From NCBI GenBank assembly GCA_017436125.1, contig JAFSDS010000015.1, forward strand, positions 1-55,968: 55,968 bases of DNA. The letters are read 5' to 3'. The notes below the pieces were generated by a model. It worked only from the letters and a program-made list of their open reading frames with translations, did no database searches and was not told the DNA's origin. The translations under genes and the position numbers were made by a program. Below, piece by piece: positions 25,761-34,360 of this stretch (position 1 is the first letter of the stretch; the number at the start of each line of letters is the position of its first letter). Source of the stretch: Oscillospiraceae bacterium. Lineage in GTDB: Bacteria; Bacillota; Clostridia; Oscillospirales; Ruminococcaceae.

Positions 25761-26921
25761 TTGTTTATGAAAAAATGGTTTAGTAATAATAAAAATACCT
25801 TTATCCTTCTGCTCGTCTGCGCGGTCATTTTCGCCATAGGCTGTGTTCTTGCCGCTCCGGAAAAACAAGAAGGCCCAAAGCCTTCGGAATATTCCGAATA
25901 CGAAAGAGCAAAGGTAACTCAGATACTTGCCGACAACACCGAAAGGGACGAAGCCTCCGACGGAGGCTGGCGCGGCGAACAGCTTATGCTGGTGGAAGTC
26001 CTTACCGGTCAATATTCCGGAAAAACCCTTCAGGTATCCAACTTTGTCGGTCCCCTCTACGGTGTTCCTCTTAATGAGGGCGACGGCGCTGTTATTGTTA
26101 TTTCCACCTATTCCGACGGAAGCTTTGTCGGAACGGTTTATGAATTCGACCGTATCGTTCCCCTTGTTATCGTTGCTGCCGTTTTTCTTTGCGCCGCAAT
26201 AATCGTTGGCGGAAAAACCGGTGCAAAATCCCTTTTGGGGCTTCTTGTTACCCTCGCTTCCCTTTTCTTTATCCTTATTCCGGGACTTATGAAAGGCGCG
26301 CCCACTCTTCCGACTGTTTTTGCGGTTTCCGCGTTCATCGCAACGGTCAGCCTTGCGATACTCGGCGGAGTTCATAAAAAAACCGTCTGTGCAATGCTTG
26401 GAACTGTTTCCGGCACGGCATTTGCCATGATTTTCGGCCTTATTTCCCAGTGGCTTCTCCGCATTGACGGTCTTCGTGTTCCGGATGTTGAACCTCTTCT
26501 TCAGCTTCGCCAGACCGGAACACCCCTTGGCCTTACGGGTCTTTTGGTGGGCGGCGTTATCATAAGCGCCCTTGGCGCTGTGATGGACGTTACCATGGGT
26601 ATTTCCTCCGCGCTTTTTGAAGTAAGCGCCGCCAACCCGGAACTTGGGCGAAAGGAACTTTTCCGTTCCGGAATGAACATCGGCCGCGATATGGTGGGTA
26701 CCATGACGAATACCCTCATACTTGCCTTCCTTGGAAGCAGTTTTGTGCTCATTCTCTATCTTTATTCCATCGGACTTTCCAGCCATCAGCTTATAAGTTC
26801 CGCCTATCTTTCCATTGAGGTCATCAGCGGAATTTCGAGCAGCATCGGCGTTATCCTCTCCATCCCGATAACCGCATTCATTACTGCCTTTGCCCTTTCA
26901 AAAAAGGCAAAAAACGCATGA
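25761..26921 (+). CDS. YibE/F-family membrane protein
   Basis: About 386 residues. One N-terminal membrane anchor, an extracytoplasmic beta-rich region (residues ~35-125), then about seven helices. GGKTGAKSLLGLLVT, TPLGLTGLLVGGVIISALGAVMDVTMGISSAL and GRDMVGTMTNTLILAFLGSS are the hallmark loops of YibE/F proteins, whose function is unknown. AGGAG (25748-25752) lies 8 bases before TTG 25761, which is taken as start; ATG 25767 is the alternative. Monocistronic. Confidence 0.85.
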   Translation: MFMKKWFSNNKNTFILLLVCAVIFAIGCVLAAPEKQEGPKPSEYSEYERAKVTQILADNTERDEASDGGWRGEQLMLVEVLTGQYSGKTLQVSNFVGPLYGVPLNEGDGAVIVISTYSDGSFVGTVYEFDRIVPLVIVAAVFLCAAIIVGGKTGAKSLLGLLVTLASLFFILIPGLMKGAPTLPTVFAVSAFIATVSLAILGGVHKKTVCAMLGTVSGTAFAMIFGLISQWLLRIDGLRVPDVEPLLQLRQTGTPLGLTGLLVGGVIISALGAVMDVTMGISSALFEVSAANPELGRKELFRSGMNIGRDMVGTMTNTLILAFLGSSFVLILYLYSIGLSSHQLISSAYLSIEVISGISSSIGVILSIPITAFITAFALSKKAKNA

Positions 26922-26941
26922 GCATCACGAAAATAAAGCAT

Positions 26942-26979
26942 AAAAACTCCGTGCTCGTTTTTGAGCACGGAGTTTTTTT
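26942..26979 (+). terminator. Terminator of the YibE/F gene
   Basis: AAAAACTCCGTGCTC / GAGCACGGAGTTTTT stem and T run; same stem family as at 9343. Confidence 0.9.
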
Positions 26980-27001
26980 CTTCTGCGATTCAAAAAAACA
27001 A

Positions 27002-27030
27002 TGGACACGGATATTTTATTGTTATATAAT
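27002..27030 (+). promoter_or_regulatory. Promoter of the alkylsulfatase-like gene
   Basis: TGGACA (27002-27007), 17-base spacer, TATAAT (27025-27030). A short dyad ACTTGTT-5-AACAAGT (27046-27064) follows just past the expected start site and may be an operator. Confidence 0.6.
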
Positions 27031-27125
27031 GAAGCCAAAACAGATACTTGTTATTTAAACAAGTTGATTTGTTTCATAAAAGAGCAATTTTTTTAAATTT
27101 ATAATTAAATTTTTGGAGGAATATT

Positions 27126-29216
27126 ATGAAAAAAAGTTTTAAAATGCTTTCTCTTATTCTTGCAATATTGCTTGTTCTTTCCCTTGCCGCCTGCGGCAAT
27201 GAAGAGATTTCTCCCGCCGATGAGAGCGAAATTGAAGAGGTCATTCCCGAAAAGGATATCCTTGAGGAACTTGGCCTTAATGCAAAGGTAAAAGGCGCAT
27301 CCGAAAGCACCGTTAAGGTAAATTCCGCCGTATATTCCCTTCTTGATTTTGAGGATACTTCCGAATATGAAAACGCCACCCGCGGCCTTATCGCCGCGCC
27401 GGAAGTTCTTGAACTTACCGACGAAAACGGAAACGTAATCTGGAGCCAAAAGGCGTATTCCTTCCTCAATGACTATGAAAAAGCTCCGGATACCGTTAAT
27501 CCGAGCCTTTGGGAAAATACCAAAAACAATCATGCTTACGGCCTTTTCGAGGTAGTTGAAGGCATCTATCAGGTCCGCGGCTACGATATGGCAAACCTTA
27601 CCGTTATCAAGGGTGAAACCGGATGGATCGTTTTTGACCCGCTCATGAGCGTTGAATGCACAAAAGCCGCCATGCAGCTTATAAACGAAAACCTCGGCGA
27701 ATATCCGGTAAAGGCGGTTATCATTTCCCATTGTCACGTTGACCATTTCGGCGGTATTGCAGGAATTATGTCCGCAGAAGAAATGGCGGACGCCTCTCTT
27801 TCCATAGAAAAACAGCTTTCAAGCGAAAAAATCCCGGTAATCGTTCCGGAAGGTTTTGCTGAACACGCTATTTCCGAAAACGTCTATGCCGGAAAAGCCA
27901 TGGGCAGAAGAGCGAACTATCAGTACGGCGTTCTTCTTGAACCGGGCGTCAGCGGTACTCTTGCCATGGGTATCGGCATGGGCCAGTCCACCGGAACCGT
28001 AAGCTATCTTCCCCCCACTTACGAAATAAAAGAGAGCGGCGAAGTTATCGTTATAGATGGTATCGAATTTGAATTCCAGCTTACCCCCGGAACGGAAGCT
28101 CCCGCAGAGATGAACACCTGGCTCCCGGATTTCAATGCCCTTTGGGTCGCCGAAAACTGCACCGGAACCCTTCATAATCTCTATACTCTTCGCGGTGCAC
28201 AGGTCCGCGACGGCGCCGCCTGGGCAGGATACATCATGGAAGCGGTTTCTCTTTACGGCGAAAAGGCCGAAGTTACCTTCCAGTCCCATAACTGGCCCCA
28301 CTGGGGAAACGAAGTTGTAAACGAATATATGGTCAACACCGCGGCCGTATATAAATTCATCAATGACCAGACCCTTACTTATATCAACCAGGGCTATACC
28401 TCCGACGAGATATCCAACATGATAAAACTTCCGGAAGCCCTTGAAAAGAACTGGTACACCCGCCAGTATTACGGAACCGTTGCCCATAACTCCAAGGCCG
28501 TCTATCAGAAATTCATGGGCTGGTATGACGCAAACCCCGTTAACCTCAACCCTCTTGAACCTTCCGAAAGCGCAAAAAAATGGGTCGAATATCTCGGCGA
28601 CGTTGACGAAGTTCTCCGTATGGCAAAAGCCGATTTTGAAAAGGGAGAATATCAATGGGTCGCGGAAGTCACCAATACCATAGTTTTTGCGGATCCGGAA
28701 AACAAGGCCGCAAGATATCTTTGTGCGGATGCCCTTGAACAGCTTGGATATCAGGCGGAATCCGGCCCCTGGAGAAACGCATATCTTACCGCCGCCCTCG
28801 AACTTAGAAACGGAAATATGGCGCATACCGCTGTTCAGGCTGCAAACGACGGTTCCATCTTCCTCGGAATGACTCCGGAAATGCTCTTCGATGCCCTTGC
28901 CATAAGACTTAACAAAGAGGCTTTTGCGGAATATGATTTTACGATAAATGTCATCCTTCCGAACATCGGTGAAGAGCATATGCTCCGTATCAAAAACGGC
29001 GTTATTCTTGTTTGTAAAAACACCACTTCCGAAGAGGCGGACATCACCGTTACCACCCCGAAAAATTCCTTCATTTATCTCATATCCGGAAATCCCGATG
29101 CATTTTCCGCCATTGCAAAAGTTGAAGGCGATACAGAGCTCTTTGAACTTTTCATCACAAATCTTAATGCAAACGGCGGCATCGGCAACGCGACATTTAA
29201 CATCATAGAACCCTGA
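27126..29216 (+). CDS. Alkyl/aryl-sulfatase-like MBL lipoprotein
   Basis: 696 residues, with a lipoprotein signal ending LSLAAC. A metallo-beta-lactamase domain carries H202-C-H-V-D206-H207 in ISHCHVDHFGG. It is followed by the helical alkylsulfatase dimerization region (about 400-580: YYGTVAHNSKAVYQ and the FADPENKAARYLCADALEQLGYQAESGPWRN block typical of SdsA1/BDS1) and an SCP2-like C-terminal domain. SdsA1 releases inorganic sulfate from primary alkyl sulfates. A membrane-anchored lipoprotein version suggests use of sulfated lipids or detergents outside the cell. Confidence 0.88.
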   Translation: MKKSFKMLSLILAILLVLSLAACGNEEISPADESEIEEVIPEKDILEELGLNAKVKGASESTVKVNSAVYSLLDFEDTSEYENATRGLIAAPEVLELTDENGNVIWSQKAYSFLNDYEKAPDTVNPSLWENTKNNHAYGLFEVVEGIYQVRGYDMANLTVIKGETGWIVFDPLMSVECTKAAMQLINENLGEYPVKAVIISHCHVDHFGGIAGIMSAEEMADASLSIEKQLSSEKIPVIVPEGFAEHAISENVYAGKAMGRRANYQYGVLLEPGVSGTLAMGIGMGQSTGTVSYLPPTYEIKESGEVIVIDGIEFEFQLTPGTEAPAEMNTWLPDFNALWVAENCTGTLHNLYTLRGAQVRDGAAWAGYIMEAVSLYGEKAEVTFQSHNWPHWGNEVVNEYMVNTAAVYKFINDQTLTYINQGYTSDEISNMIKLPEALEKNWYTRQYYGTVAHNSKAVYQKFMGWYDANPVNLNPLEPSESAKKWVEYLGDVDEVLRMAKADFEKGEYQWVAEVTNTIVFADPENKAARYLCADALEQLGYQAESGPWRNAYLTAALELRNGNMAHTAVQAANDGSIFLGMTPEMLFDALAIRLNKEAFAEYDFTINVILPNIGEEHMLRIKNGVILVCKNTTSEEADITVTTPKNSFIYLISGNPDAFSAIAKVEGDTELFELFITNLNANGGIGNATFNIIEP

Positions 29217-29378
29217 TTTAAAATGCCAACGGATTTGAAAAATATCCTGAGTATTTTAAAATTAACTGGTAAATAAAATCATATTTTCCAGTTTTCGCCT
29301 GTTTTTAAATTTGAATATACAAAAATCTCCTGCAAATAATATGGAAGTCAAAGCATGTTTTTACAGGAGGTTTTTTAT

Positions 29379-29478
29379 ATGAAAGCAACAGGAATCGTTC
29401 GTCGCATTGATGATCTTGGAAGAGTCGTTATCCCGAAGGAGATCCGCAGAACCATGAGAATAAGAGAGGGCGACCCTT
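29379..29478 (+). pseudogene. Truncated abrB/spoVT-like regulator
   Basis: A perfect ACAGGAGG precedes ATG 29379. The first 33 codons (MKATGIVRRIDDLGRVVIPK, then EIRRTMRIREGDP) are the AbrB swapped-hairpin DNA-binding domain, essentially unaltered. At EGDP the sequence passes into the 180-bp dispersed repeat, and the frame ends 25 codons later at 29552. AbrB-type proteins need about 50 residues to complete the fold (the expected LEI-FTD strand is missing or shifted), so this copy is probably inactive. Confidence 0.7.
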
Positions 29479-29656
29479 CACAGACAACATTGAAAAACTG
29501 GCAAAAATACTGTTTTTCCATGTTGGATTTTGCCAGCCGCAGCGGCATTTGACTGTACATATTGACGAAAAACGGCGCTTTTACCGTGAATATTCGGGAA
29601 GGGTGTCGAAGTCTGAGCACCGAAAAAGAAGGCCCGTGCTCATTTCGAGCACGAGC
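29476..29656. repeat. Dispersed 180-bp repeat, copy A
   Basis: About 90% identical to 36119-36300, differing by some 17 substitutions (mostly transitions) and one single-base indel. It contains a reading frame tail ending in SGI-stop and a terminal hairpin GTGCTC/GAGCAC. It directly follows the broken abrB start. Origin unknown; could be the 3' end of a lost mobile gene or a structured RNA. Confidence 0.8.
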
Positions 29657-29673
29657 TTAATGTTCACCGAAAA

Positions 29674-29711
29674 CGAAGAAGCGGCGCAGAAAAATCTGCG
29701 CCGCTTCTTCG
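29674..29711. terminator. Strong hairpin before the SLC13-type permease gene end
   Basis: A perfect 17-bp stem (CGAAGAAGCGGCGCAGA against its complement) with an AAAA loop. Likely the terminator for the minus-strand permease gene. Confidence 0.75.
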
Positions 29712-29753
29712 AATAGAAAAGAGTTGAGAGTATTTTTTATTTATATGAATTTA

Positions 29754-31037
29754 TCAGAAATAAAATATTTTCAAAGCAATAGAAACGGCAATAACGCCGA
29801 GAAGATTAACAAATCCACCCACAAAAAGGTAATCCTTTATCCGGTATCCGGCGCTTGTGGTGATTGTCATAAGTGTTGTTGCAAGCGGGGTTGCGCAGGA
29901 AAGGTTTGCGCCGACTCCGCATGTAATTGCATAAATAATCGGATCCGCTTGATAGAACGTTGCTATAGACATCGCTATTGGAACAGTAATTACCACTGCG
30001 GCGTTGTTTGACATAAAGTTTGAAAGCAGAGTTGCCATAACAAGCATCAGCACACACATAAGATACGGGGTATCAAGATGCAGTGTTTCTGCGACGGAAA
30101 GCATTTTTTCTGCAATAAAATCTCCTGCTCCGCTTTTTTCTATACCTTTTCCTATGGCAAGACAGCCGACAACAGTAAATATTACCGGCCAATCTATCGA
30201 ATCAAGACCGCGTTTCATATCAACGCACTGCATTACCATAAGTGCAACAGCACCCATCATAGCGGAAAAACCCACATCTATTCCAAAGCAGGCTGCGGCA
30301 ATACAGAGGATAAAATCCGCAAAAATAAATATCTTTTTCCATAAAGGAAGATTCTTTCCGTTCTCGGAATCTTCCTCTTCGGAAATTTTGAGCTCCGGCG
30401 GTTCAAAAACAAAAACTTTTTTCTGGAACGAATATCCTATGGTGAAATAGAACAGCACAAGCGCAATCACGCCGGCAGCGCCGAGCTTGAACGGCGCAAG
30501 AATATGTACGGCTTCACCGGTATAATTTCTTGCCTGGTCAACGGCATTGAGCATGGAACTTGAACCGATTATGCTGAAGTTTCCGCCGTAAAGCGCCGCA
30601 AATGCGATTGGCATGTACATATGCTTTCTGCTGATTTTTCCGGCAGTTTCTTTTTCCATAAGGGAAATTAGCGGAAAGATCATCAGCATTATAAGAATTC
30701 CCTGAAAAAGAGAAGAAACGGCGGAAAACAAAAGAACACAAAGGATTATGAGTCTTTTTTCGGTAAGTTTTTTGTTATCGGAAATCACATCCTGTAGCTT
30801 ATTTATATAACCGGTATCAATAACTGCCTGAGTTATTACAGACATTCCGATTATATAAAGCACTGCGGGACTTGAAAAACCAATAAAAACCTCGCCGGGT
30901 TCAAGAATTCCGAAAACTGCCATAAGCGCGGCTCCCATCATTGCAACCGCCGCAAGGGGGAATCTTTTTTGTCCGACGGTGAAAAGAACAAGCACAAGCA
31001 AAAGGATTCCCAAGGAAATCACACATGCAAATGTCAT
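29754..31037 (-). CDS. SLC13/ArsB-type anion permease
   Basis: About 427 residues with 11-12 hydrophobic helices. The two characteristic repeat loops are visible: GGNFSIIGSSSMLNA and, near the end, SNNAAVVITVPIA with LSCATPLATT, which resemble the ion-binding SNT/P loops of divalent-anion:sodium symporters (SLC13/DASS). ATG 31037 is chosen as start because GGTGGG lies just upstream. Likely substrate is a di- or tricarboxylate or sulfate, fitting the nearby MmgE/PrpD and SDR genes. Confidence 0.75.
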   Translation of the reverse strand: MTFACVISLGILLLVLVLFTVGQKRFPLAAVAMMGAALMAVFGILEPGEVFIGFSSPAVLYIIGMSVITQAVIDTGYINKLQDVISDNKKLTEKRLIILCVLLFSAVSSLFQGILIMLMIFPLISLMEKETAGKISRKHMYMPIAFAALYGGNFSIIGSSSMLNAVDQARNYTGEAVHILAPFKLGAAGVIALVLFYFTIGYSFQKKVFVFEPPELKISEEEDSENGKNLPLWKKIFIFADFILCIAAACFGIDVGFSAMMGAVALMVMQCVDMKRGLDSIDWPVIFTVVGCLAIGKGIEKSGAGDFIAEKMLSVAETLHLDTPYLMCVLMLVMATLLSNFMSNNAAVVITVPIAMSIATFYQADPIIYAITCGVGANLSCATPLATTLMTITTSAGYRIKDYLFVGGFVNLLGVIAVSIALKIFYF

Positions 31038-31120
31038 ATAAATCCCACCAATCAAACAAATTTTTATCATATTAAAATTTTAACAGATTTTAACAGTAAT
31101 TACAAGTTAAAAGACGCAGA

Positions 31121-31163
31121 GCACAGCCGGTTTTCAAAAAACGGCACAGAAAGCCGGCTGTGC
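31121..31163 (-). terminator. Terminator of the SDR-MFS operon
   Basis: GCACAGCCGG (31121-31130) pairs perfectly with 31154-31163 around a 23-base loop that itself contains an ACGGC segment. Weak T tract, so moderate confidence. Confidence 0.55.
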
Positions 31164-31192
31164 AGAATAAAAAAGAGTTTTTGTTGTTTTAA

Positions 31193-32476
31193 TTATGCCG
31201 CTGCGGGAACTTCGGTTTTCTTTTTATCTTTGGCAAAGATAAGAAGAACGATTGCCGCGGCAATGTTGATGATACCGAAAACAAGATAAATCGGGGAATA
31301 GTTTTCGCCGAGCATTTTGCCAATGAAACCAACGCAGATCGGGAATACGAAGTTGAAGCCGATTACAGTGTTGAAGAAACCGAGAACGGTGGAGAAATCG
31401 AGATCCGGGAAGAGGTTTCCGAGTGTAAGGGTCTGGCTTACAAAGCCGAGTCCGTAAGAGAAACCGATGCACATAACAGCGAAGCTGAATACCGCAAGGC
31501 TCTGTCCGAAAACAAGAAGGATACAGCCGAGGAAGGTTATTACATGTGCAAGAGCGTTGGACTGGGAGTTGCTGAGCCTGAGAGCTTTAATGATAACCGG
31601 GGTTGCAAGACGGCCTACGGTACTGGAAAGAGTAAGGGAAGCAAGTGCAACGCCTGCTTCTGCGGCGGAAATGCCTCTGGAAAGAATGATAAGGGTGATA
31701 TATGCGTTGGAACCTGCATAAACGCCCATACGGAAAAGGGAGCAGATAGAGAAGAGCCAGAATTTGGGGTTTTTGAAAATAACCTTTTTGATTTCGCCTT
31801 TATCTGCTTTTGCGCCTTCTTTTTTCTCAGCTTCGAGAGGAAGGTTGTGAGCTTTTCTCCATGCAACGCTGTCCGGAACTTCGCCGATGGCTTTTATGTC
31901 ATCACGAACAAAAAGAAGAACAACGATAACCGCAACTACGCAAAGAGCTGCAATAAATATCCAGCCGCTTTTATAGGAAGTTTCGGTCATGATTTTGCCC
32001 ATGGGTTTGGTAAGGAAAGAGGACATGCTTGCCGCTGCGATAATAAGAGCCATCGGAATGGAAGCGCGTTTATCAAACCAGGTTCTAATAAGGCTGGGAG
32101 TACCGATTTTGCTGACTACTACAAGGCAGAATCCCCAAAGCAGAGCGCATGCGATGCAAAGGAAGTTGGAAACAGGAAGAAGTGCAAGTGCAGCAAAGGA
32201 AAAAATCGGAACAATGAAACCGAGTGCCATGGATTTTTTGTGGCCGATCTTTTTATACATCATACCGACCATTGCGGAGAAGAGAATGGACGCAACGGCA
32301 ACGATACTTACGCAGGTTCCGGAAACGGTGGAGTCAATAAGACCTTCATTAACCATGATTCCGATTACGAAATAGGAAAGAGTTGTTGTACCGCCGCTTA
32401 TCATTGCGGAAAGAACCGCTACCGGAACCTGAAGGAATCCGGGAAAAAGCTTTGATTTGGTGTTTGTGTTTTCCAT
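31193..32476 (-). CDS. MFS transporter
   Basis: 427 residues, 12 hydrophobic helices with a cytosolic loop of about 35 charged residues in the middle (KAHNLPLEAEKKEGAKADKG). MMYKKIGHKKSMALGFIVP matches the loop 2-3 signature of the major facilitator superfamily. It lies 10 bases after the SDR gene on the same transcript and probably imports the compound the SDR oxidises. Substrate unknown; the layout recalls oxalate/formate-type or sialate-type carriers. Confidence 0.8.
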   Translation of the reverse strand: MENTNTKSKLFPGFLQVPVAVLSAMISGGTTTLSYFVIGIMVNEGLIDSTVSGTCVSIVAVASILFSAMVGMMYKKIGHKKSMALGFIVPIFSFAALALLPVSNFLCIACALLWGFCLVVVSKIGTPSLIRTWFDKRASIPMALIIAAASMSSFLTKPMGKIMTETSYKSGWIFIAALCVVAVIVVLLFVRDDIKAIGEVPDSVAWRKAHNLPLEAEKKEGAKADKGEIKKVIFKNPKFWLFSICSLFRMGVYAGSNAYITLIILSRGISAAEAGVALASLTLSSTVGRLATPVIIKALRLSNSQSNALAHVITFLGCILLVFGQSLAVFSFAVMCIGFSYGLGFVSQTLTLGNLFPDLDFSTVLGFFNTVIGFNFVFPICVGFIGKMLGENYSPIYLVFGIINIAAAIVLLIFAKDKKKTEVPAAA

Positions 32477-32486
32477 AATTGACCTC

Positions 32487-33293
32487 TTATTCTTCGGTTA
32501 CGCTTTTGAAGTAAACCTGACGTTCCATCCAGGGAAGGATCTGACCGCCGTCAACGTCGATAGCCTGACCGGTGATGTGTTTTGCTTCTTCGGAAGCAAG
32601 GAAGAGAGCAAGGTTTGCGTGGTCTTCAAGAGAAGCAAGGCGTCCGGTGGGGATAAGTCTTTCACGAGCTTCAAGCTGTTCTTTGGTGCTCATTGCTTCA
32701 AGCATGGGAGTAAGGGTTGCACCGGGGCAAAGTGCGTTAACGGTGATTCCCCAGTTGCCGCCTTCAACAGCAAGATGACGTGCAAGAGCAACTTCGCCTG
32801 CTTTGGAGGAAGTATAGGAAGGAACACGGCCTACGGAAATACGTTTGTGTACGTTGGAAGCAACGAAAACAATACGTCCGAAATGCTGTTTTCTCATAAT
32901 CGGGAATACAGAATGTGCGCAGATATATGCACCGATAAGGTTTACTTCAACAACTCTGCGGAAACCTGCAACGCTTTCGGGCGGAACCTGGGTTTCGTCG
33001 CCGTGAATCATAACGCCTGCGGAGTTGATGAGAGCATCGATTCTTCCACCGAGTTTTTCCATGGTTTCGTTAACTGCTGCTTTTACGTTTTCTTCATCGG
33101 TAACGTCAACTTTGATTGCAATAGCTTCTGCGCCGTTTGCAACAAGAGAATCAGCAACAGCTTTTACGTTTTCATAATTGTAGTCCCATACAGAAAGACG
33201 TGCTCCGGCTTTTGCAAAACCTTCAGCAATGCCTTTGCCTATACCGGAACCGGCACCGACAACTACAACTGTTTTTCCTGTGTAATCGTACAT
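32487..33293 (-). CDS. Short-chain dehydrogenase/reductase
   Basis: About 268 residues. The NAD(P) motif is G13-x3-G17-x-G19 in VVVVGAGSGIGKG, followed by NSAG at strand beta-4, the catalytic SYTSSK (Y-x3-K) and CPGATLTP. The acidic residue after beta-2 (WDYN) favours NAD(H). ATG 33293 is chosen because AAGGAG lies 8 bases upstream; the open frame continues to 33374 without a ribosome site. First gene of the SDR-MFS operon, divergent from the LysR gene. Confidence 0.88.
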   Translation of the reverse strand: MYDYTGKTVVVVGAGSGIGKGIAEGFAKAGARLSVWDYNYENVKAVADSLVANGAEAIAIKVDVTDEENVKAAVNETMEKLGGRIDALINSAGVMIHGDETQVPPESVAGFRRVVEVNLIGAYICAHSVFPIMRKQHFGRIVFVASNVHKRISVGRVPSYTSSKAGEVALARHLAVEGGNWGITVNALCPGATLTPMLEAMSTKEQLEARERLIPTGRLASLEDHANLALFLASEEAKHITGQAIDVDGGQILPWMERQVYFKSVTEE

Positions 33294-33361
33294 GATAAAA
33301 CACTCCTTTTGAAATAAAAAATAATCGTTTTCTTTGTTTATATCGAAAAAAATCTTTTTTC

Positions 33362-33390
33362 GATATAAATTCATCGAAACTACTTTACAA
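33362..33390 (-). promoter_or_regulatory. Promoter of the SDR-MFS operon
   Basis: Minus strand TTGTAA (33385-33390), 17-base spacer, TATATC (33362-33367). Its -35 box overlaps that of the divergent lysR promoter. Confidence 0.6.
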
Positions 33391-33412
33391 CAGATGTTAA
33401 AAAATGTACAAT
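33384..33412 (+). promoter_or_regulatory. Promoter of the LysR gene
   Basis: TTTACA (33384-33389), 17-base spacer, TACAAT (33407-33412), back-to-back with the SDR promoter, the classic layout for a LysR regulator and its target. Confidence 0.55.
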
Positions 33413-33437
33413 ATAAATATCAAAAAGTGCTATTCAT
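33401..33437. promoter_or_regulatory. Shared motif, probable LysR site (copy 1)
   Basis: AAAATGTACAATAT (33401-33414), AAAAGTG (33423-33429) and CTATTCAT (33430-33437). The same three blocks in the same order recur at 35787-35823 upstream of the MmgE/PrpD gene. Confidence 0.5.
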
Positions 33438-33470
33438 TTTCTAAATACTAAACATCAAGGAGTGGTATTC

Positions 33471-34304
33471 ATGCTTTCTCTCGAGGAACTTGAGCAGTTT
33501 ATTGCTTTTGCCGAAGACGGAACACTTTCAAAGGCTGCGGAACGCCTTCATATGTCCCAACCGACCATCACAAGAACCATGAAAAAGGCAGAGGACGAAT
33601 TTGGGGTGTCACTTTTTATAAGGAGCAAAAATAAGCTTGAATTCAACGAAACCGGAGAAGTTGCCGTCACCTATGCAAGACATGTTGTTGAAGATTATAA
33701 AAGGATGATCGATTCTGTCCGGAAGTTTGATAAATCCCTCCAGACCGTTGTAATTCAATCCTGTATGCCGACCCCTATTCCCTATCTCATCGCGCTTATT
33801 TTTGAAAAATATCCTTTGGCAACAATTTCTTCCTCCATCGAAAAAATCGAAAATATCGTAAGTTCGGTAAAATCCGGCGACTGCGAATACGGAATCGTTC
33901 CTTTTCCGGTTGAGGAAGAAGGGGTTAAATGCCGGGAACTTTTCAGGGAGCATCTTTCCGTCTGCCTTCCAAAAAACCATCCCATTGCTGAAAACGGTTC
34001 CGATTCTCTCCGTTTTTCAGATATAAACGGTCTGCATTTTATGATAAACGCTCATGCAGGTTTCATGGAGGATCTTTGCCGCCGTCAGCTTCCGGATGCG
34101 GAATTCCTTAAAATGGATAACGTTTCGGATATGGTAGCAACGGCGCATGACCTTCGCCTTCCGTTTTTCATCACAAAAAGCGGAAAGAAAAAATATTCCG
34201 CTCAGCTTAAAGAAAGCCACGTGATAATTCCCCTTGAAGATGAGGCGGCGGAAATCGTTTTTTATGCTGTCTTCCGGGAAGATCAAATTTTCAAAATACT
34301 CTGA
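33471..34304 (+). CDS. LysR-family transcriptional regulator
   Basis: 277 residues. HTH at residues 1-60 (LEQFIAFAEDGTLSKAAERL, SQPTITRTMKKAEDEFG), then a LysR-type effector domain with VCLPKNHPIA. ATG 33471 has AAGGAG upstream. Divergent from SDR-MFS and convergent with MmgE/PrpD; a motif shared by both target regions suggests it controls the whole 29754-35704 cluster. Effector probably the cluster's carboxylate substrate. Confidence 0.88.
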   Translation: MLSLEELEQFIAFAEDGTLSKAAERLHMSQPTITRTMKKAEDEFGVSLFIRSKNKLEFNETGEVAVTYARHVVEDYKRMIDSVRKFDKSLQTVVIQSCMPTPIPYLIALIFEKYPLATISSSIEKIENIVSSVKSGDCEYGIVPFPVEEEGVKCRELFREHLSVCLPKNHPIAENGSDSLRFSDINGLHFMINAHAGFMEDLCRRQLPDAEFLKMDNVSDMVATAHDLRLPFFITKSGKKKYSAQLKESHVIIPLEDEAAEIVFYAVFREDQIFKIL

Positions 34305-34346
34305 AAAGCAAAAAGCCCGCGGAAATTCCGCAGGCTTTTTGCTTTT
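34304..34346. terminator. Bidirectional terminator
   Basis: A long near-perfect stem (AAAAAGCC-GCGGAA / TTCCGC-GGCTTTTT core) between the convergent lysR and MmgE/PrpD genes. Confidence 0.9.
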
Positions 34347-34360
34347 GATGGGGGTATTTA

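Noticed and set aside
29355..29378. Earlier ATG for the AbrB-like gene
   Set aside because: It lies upstream of the ACAGGAGG ribosome site; ATG 29379 gives the conserved MKATGIVRRI start.
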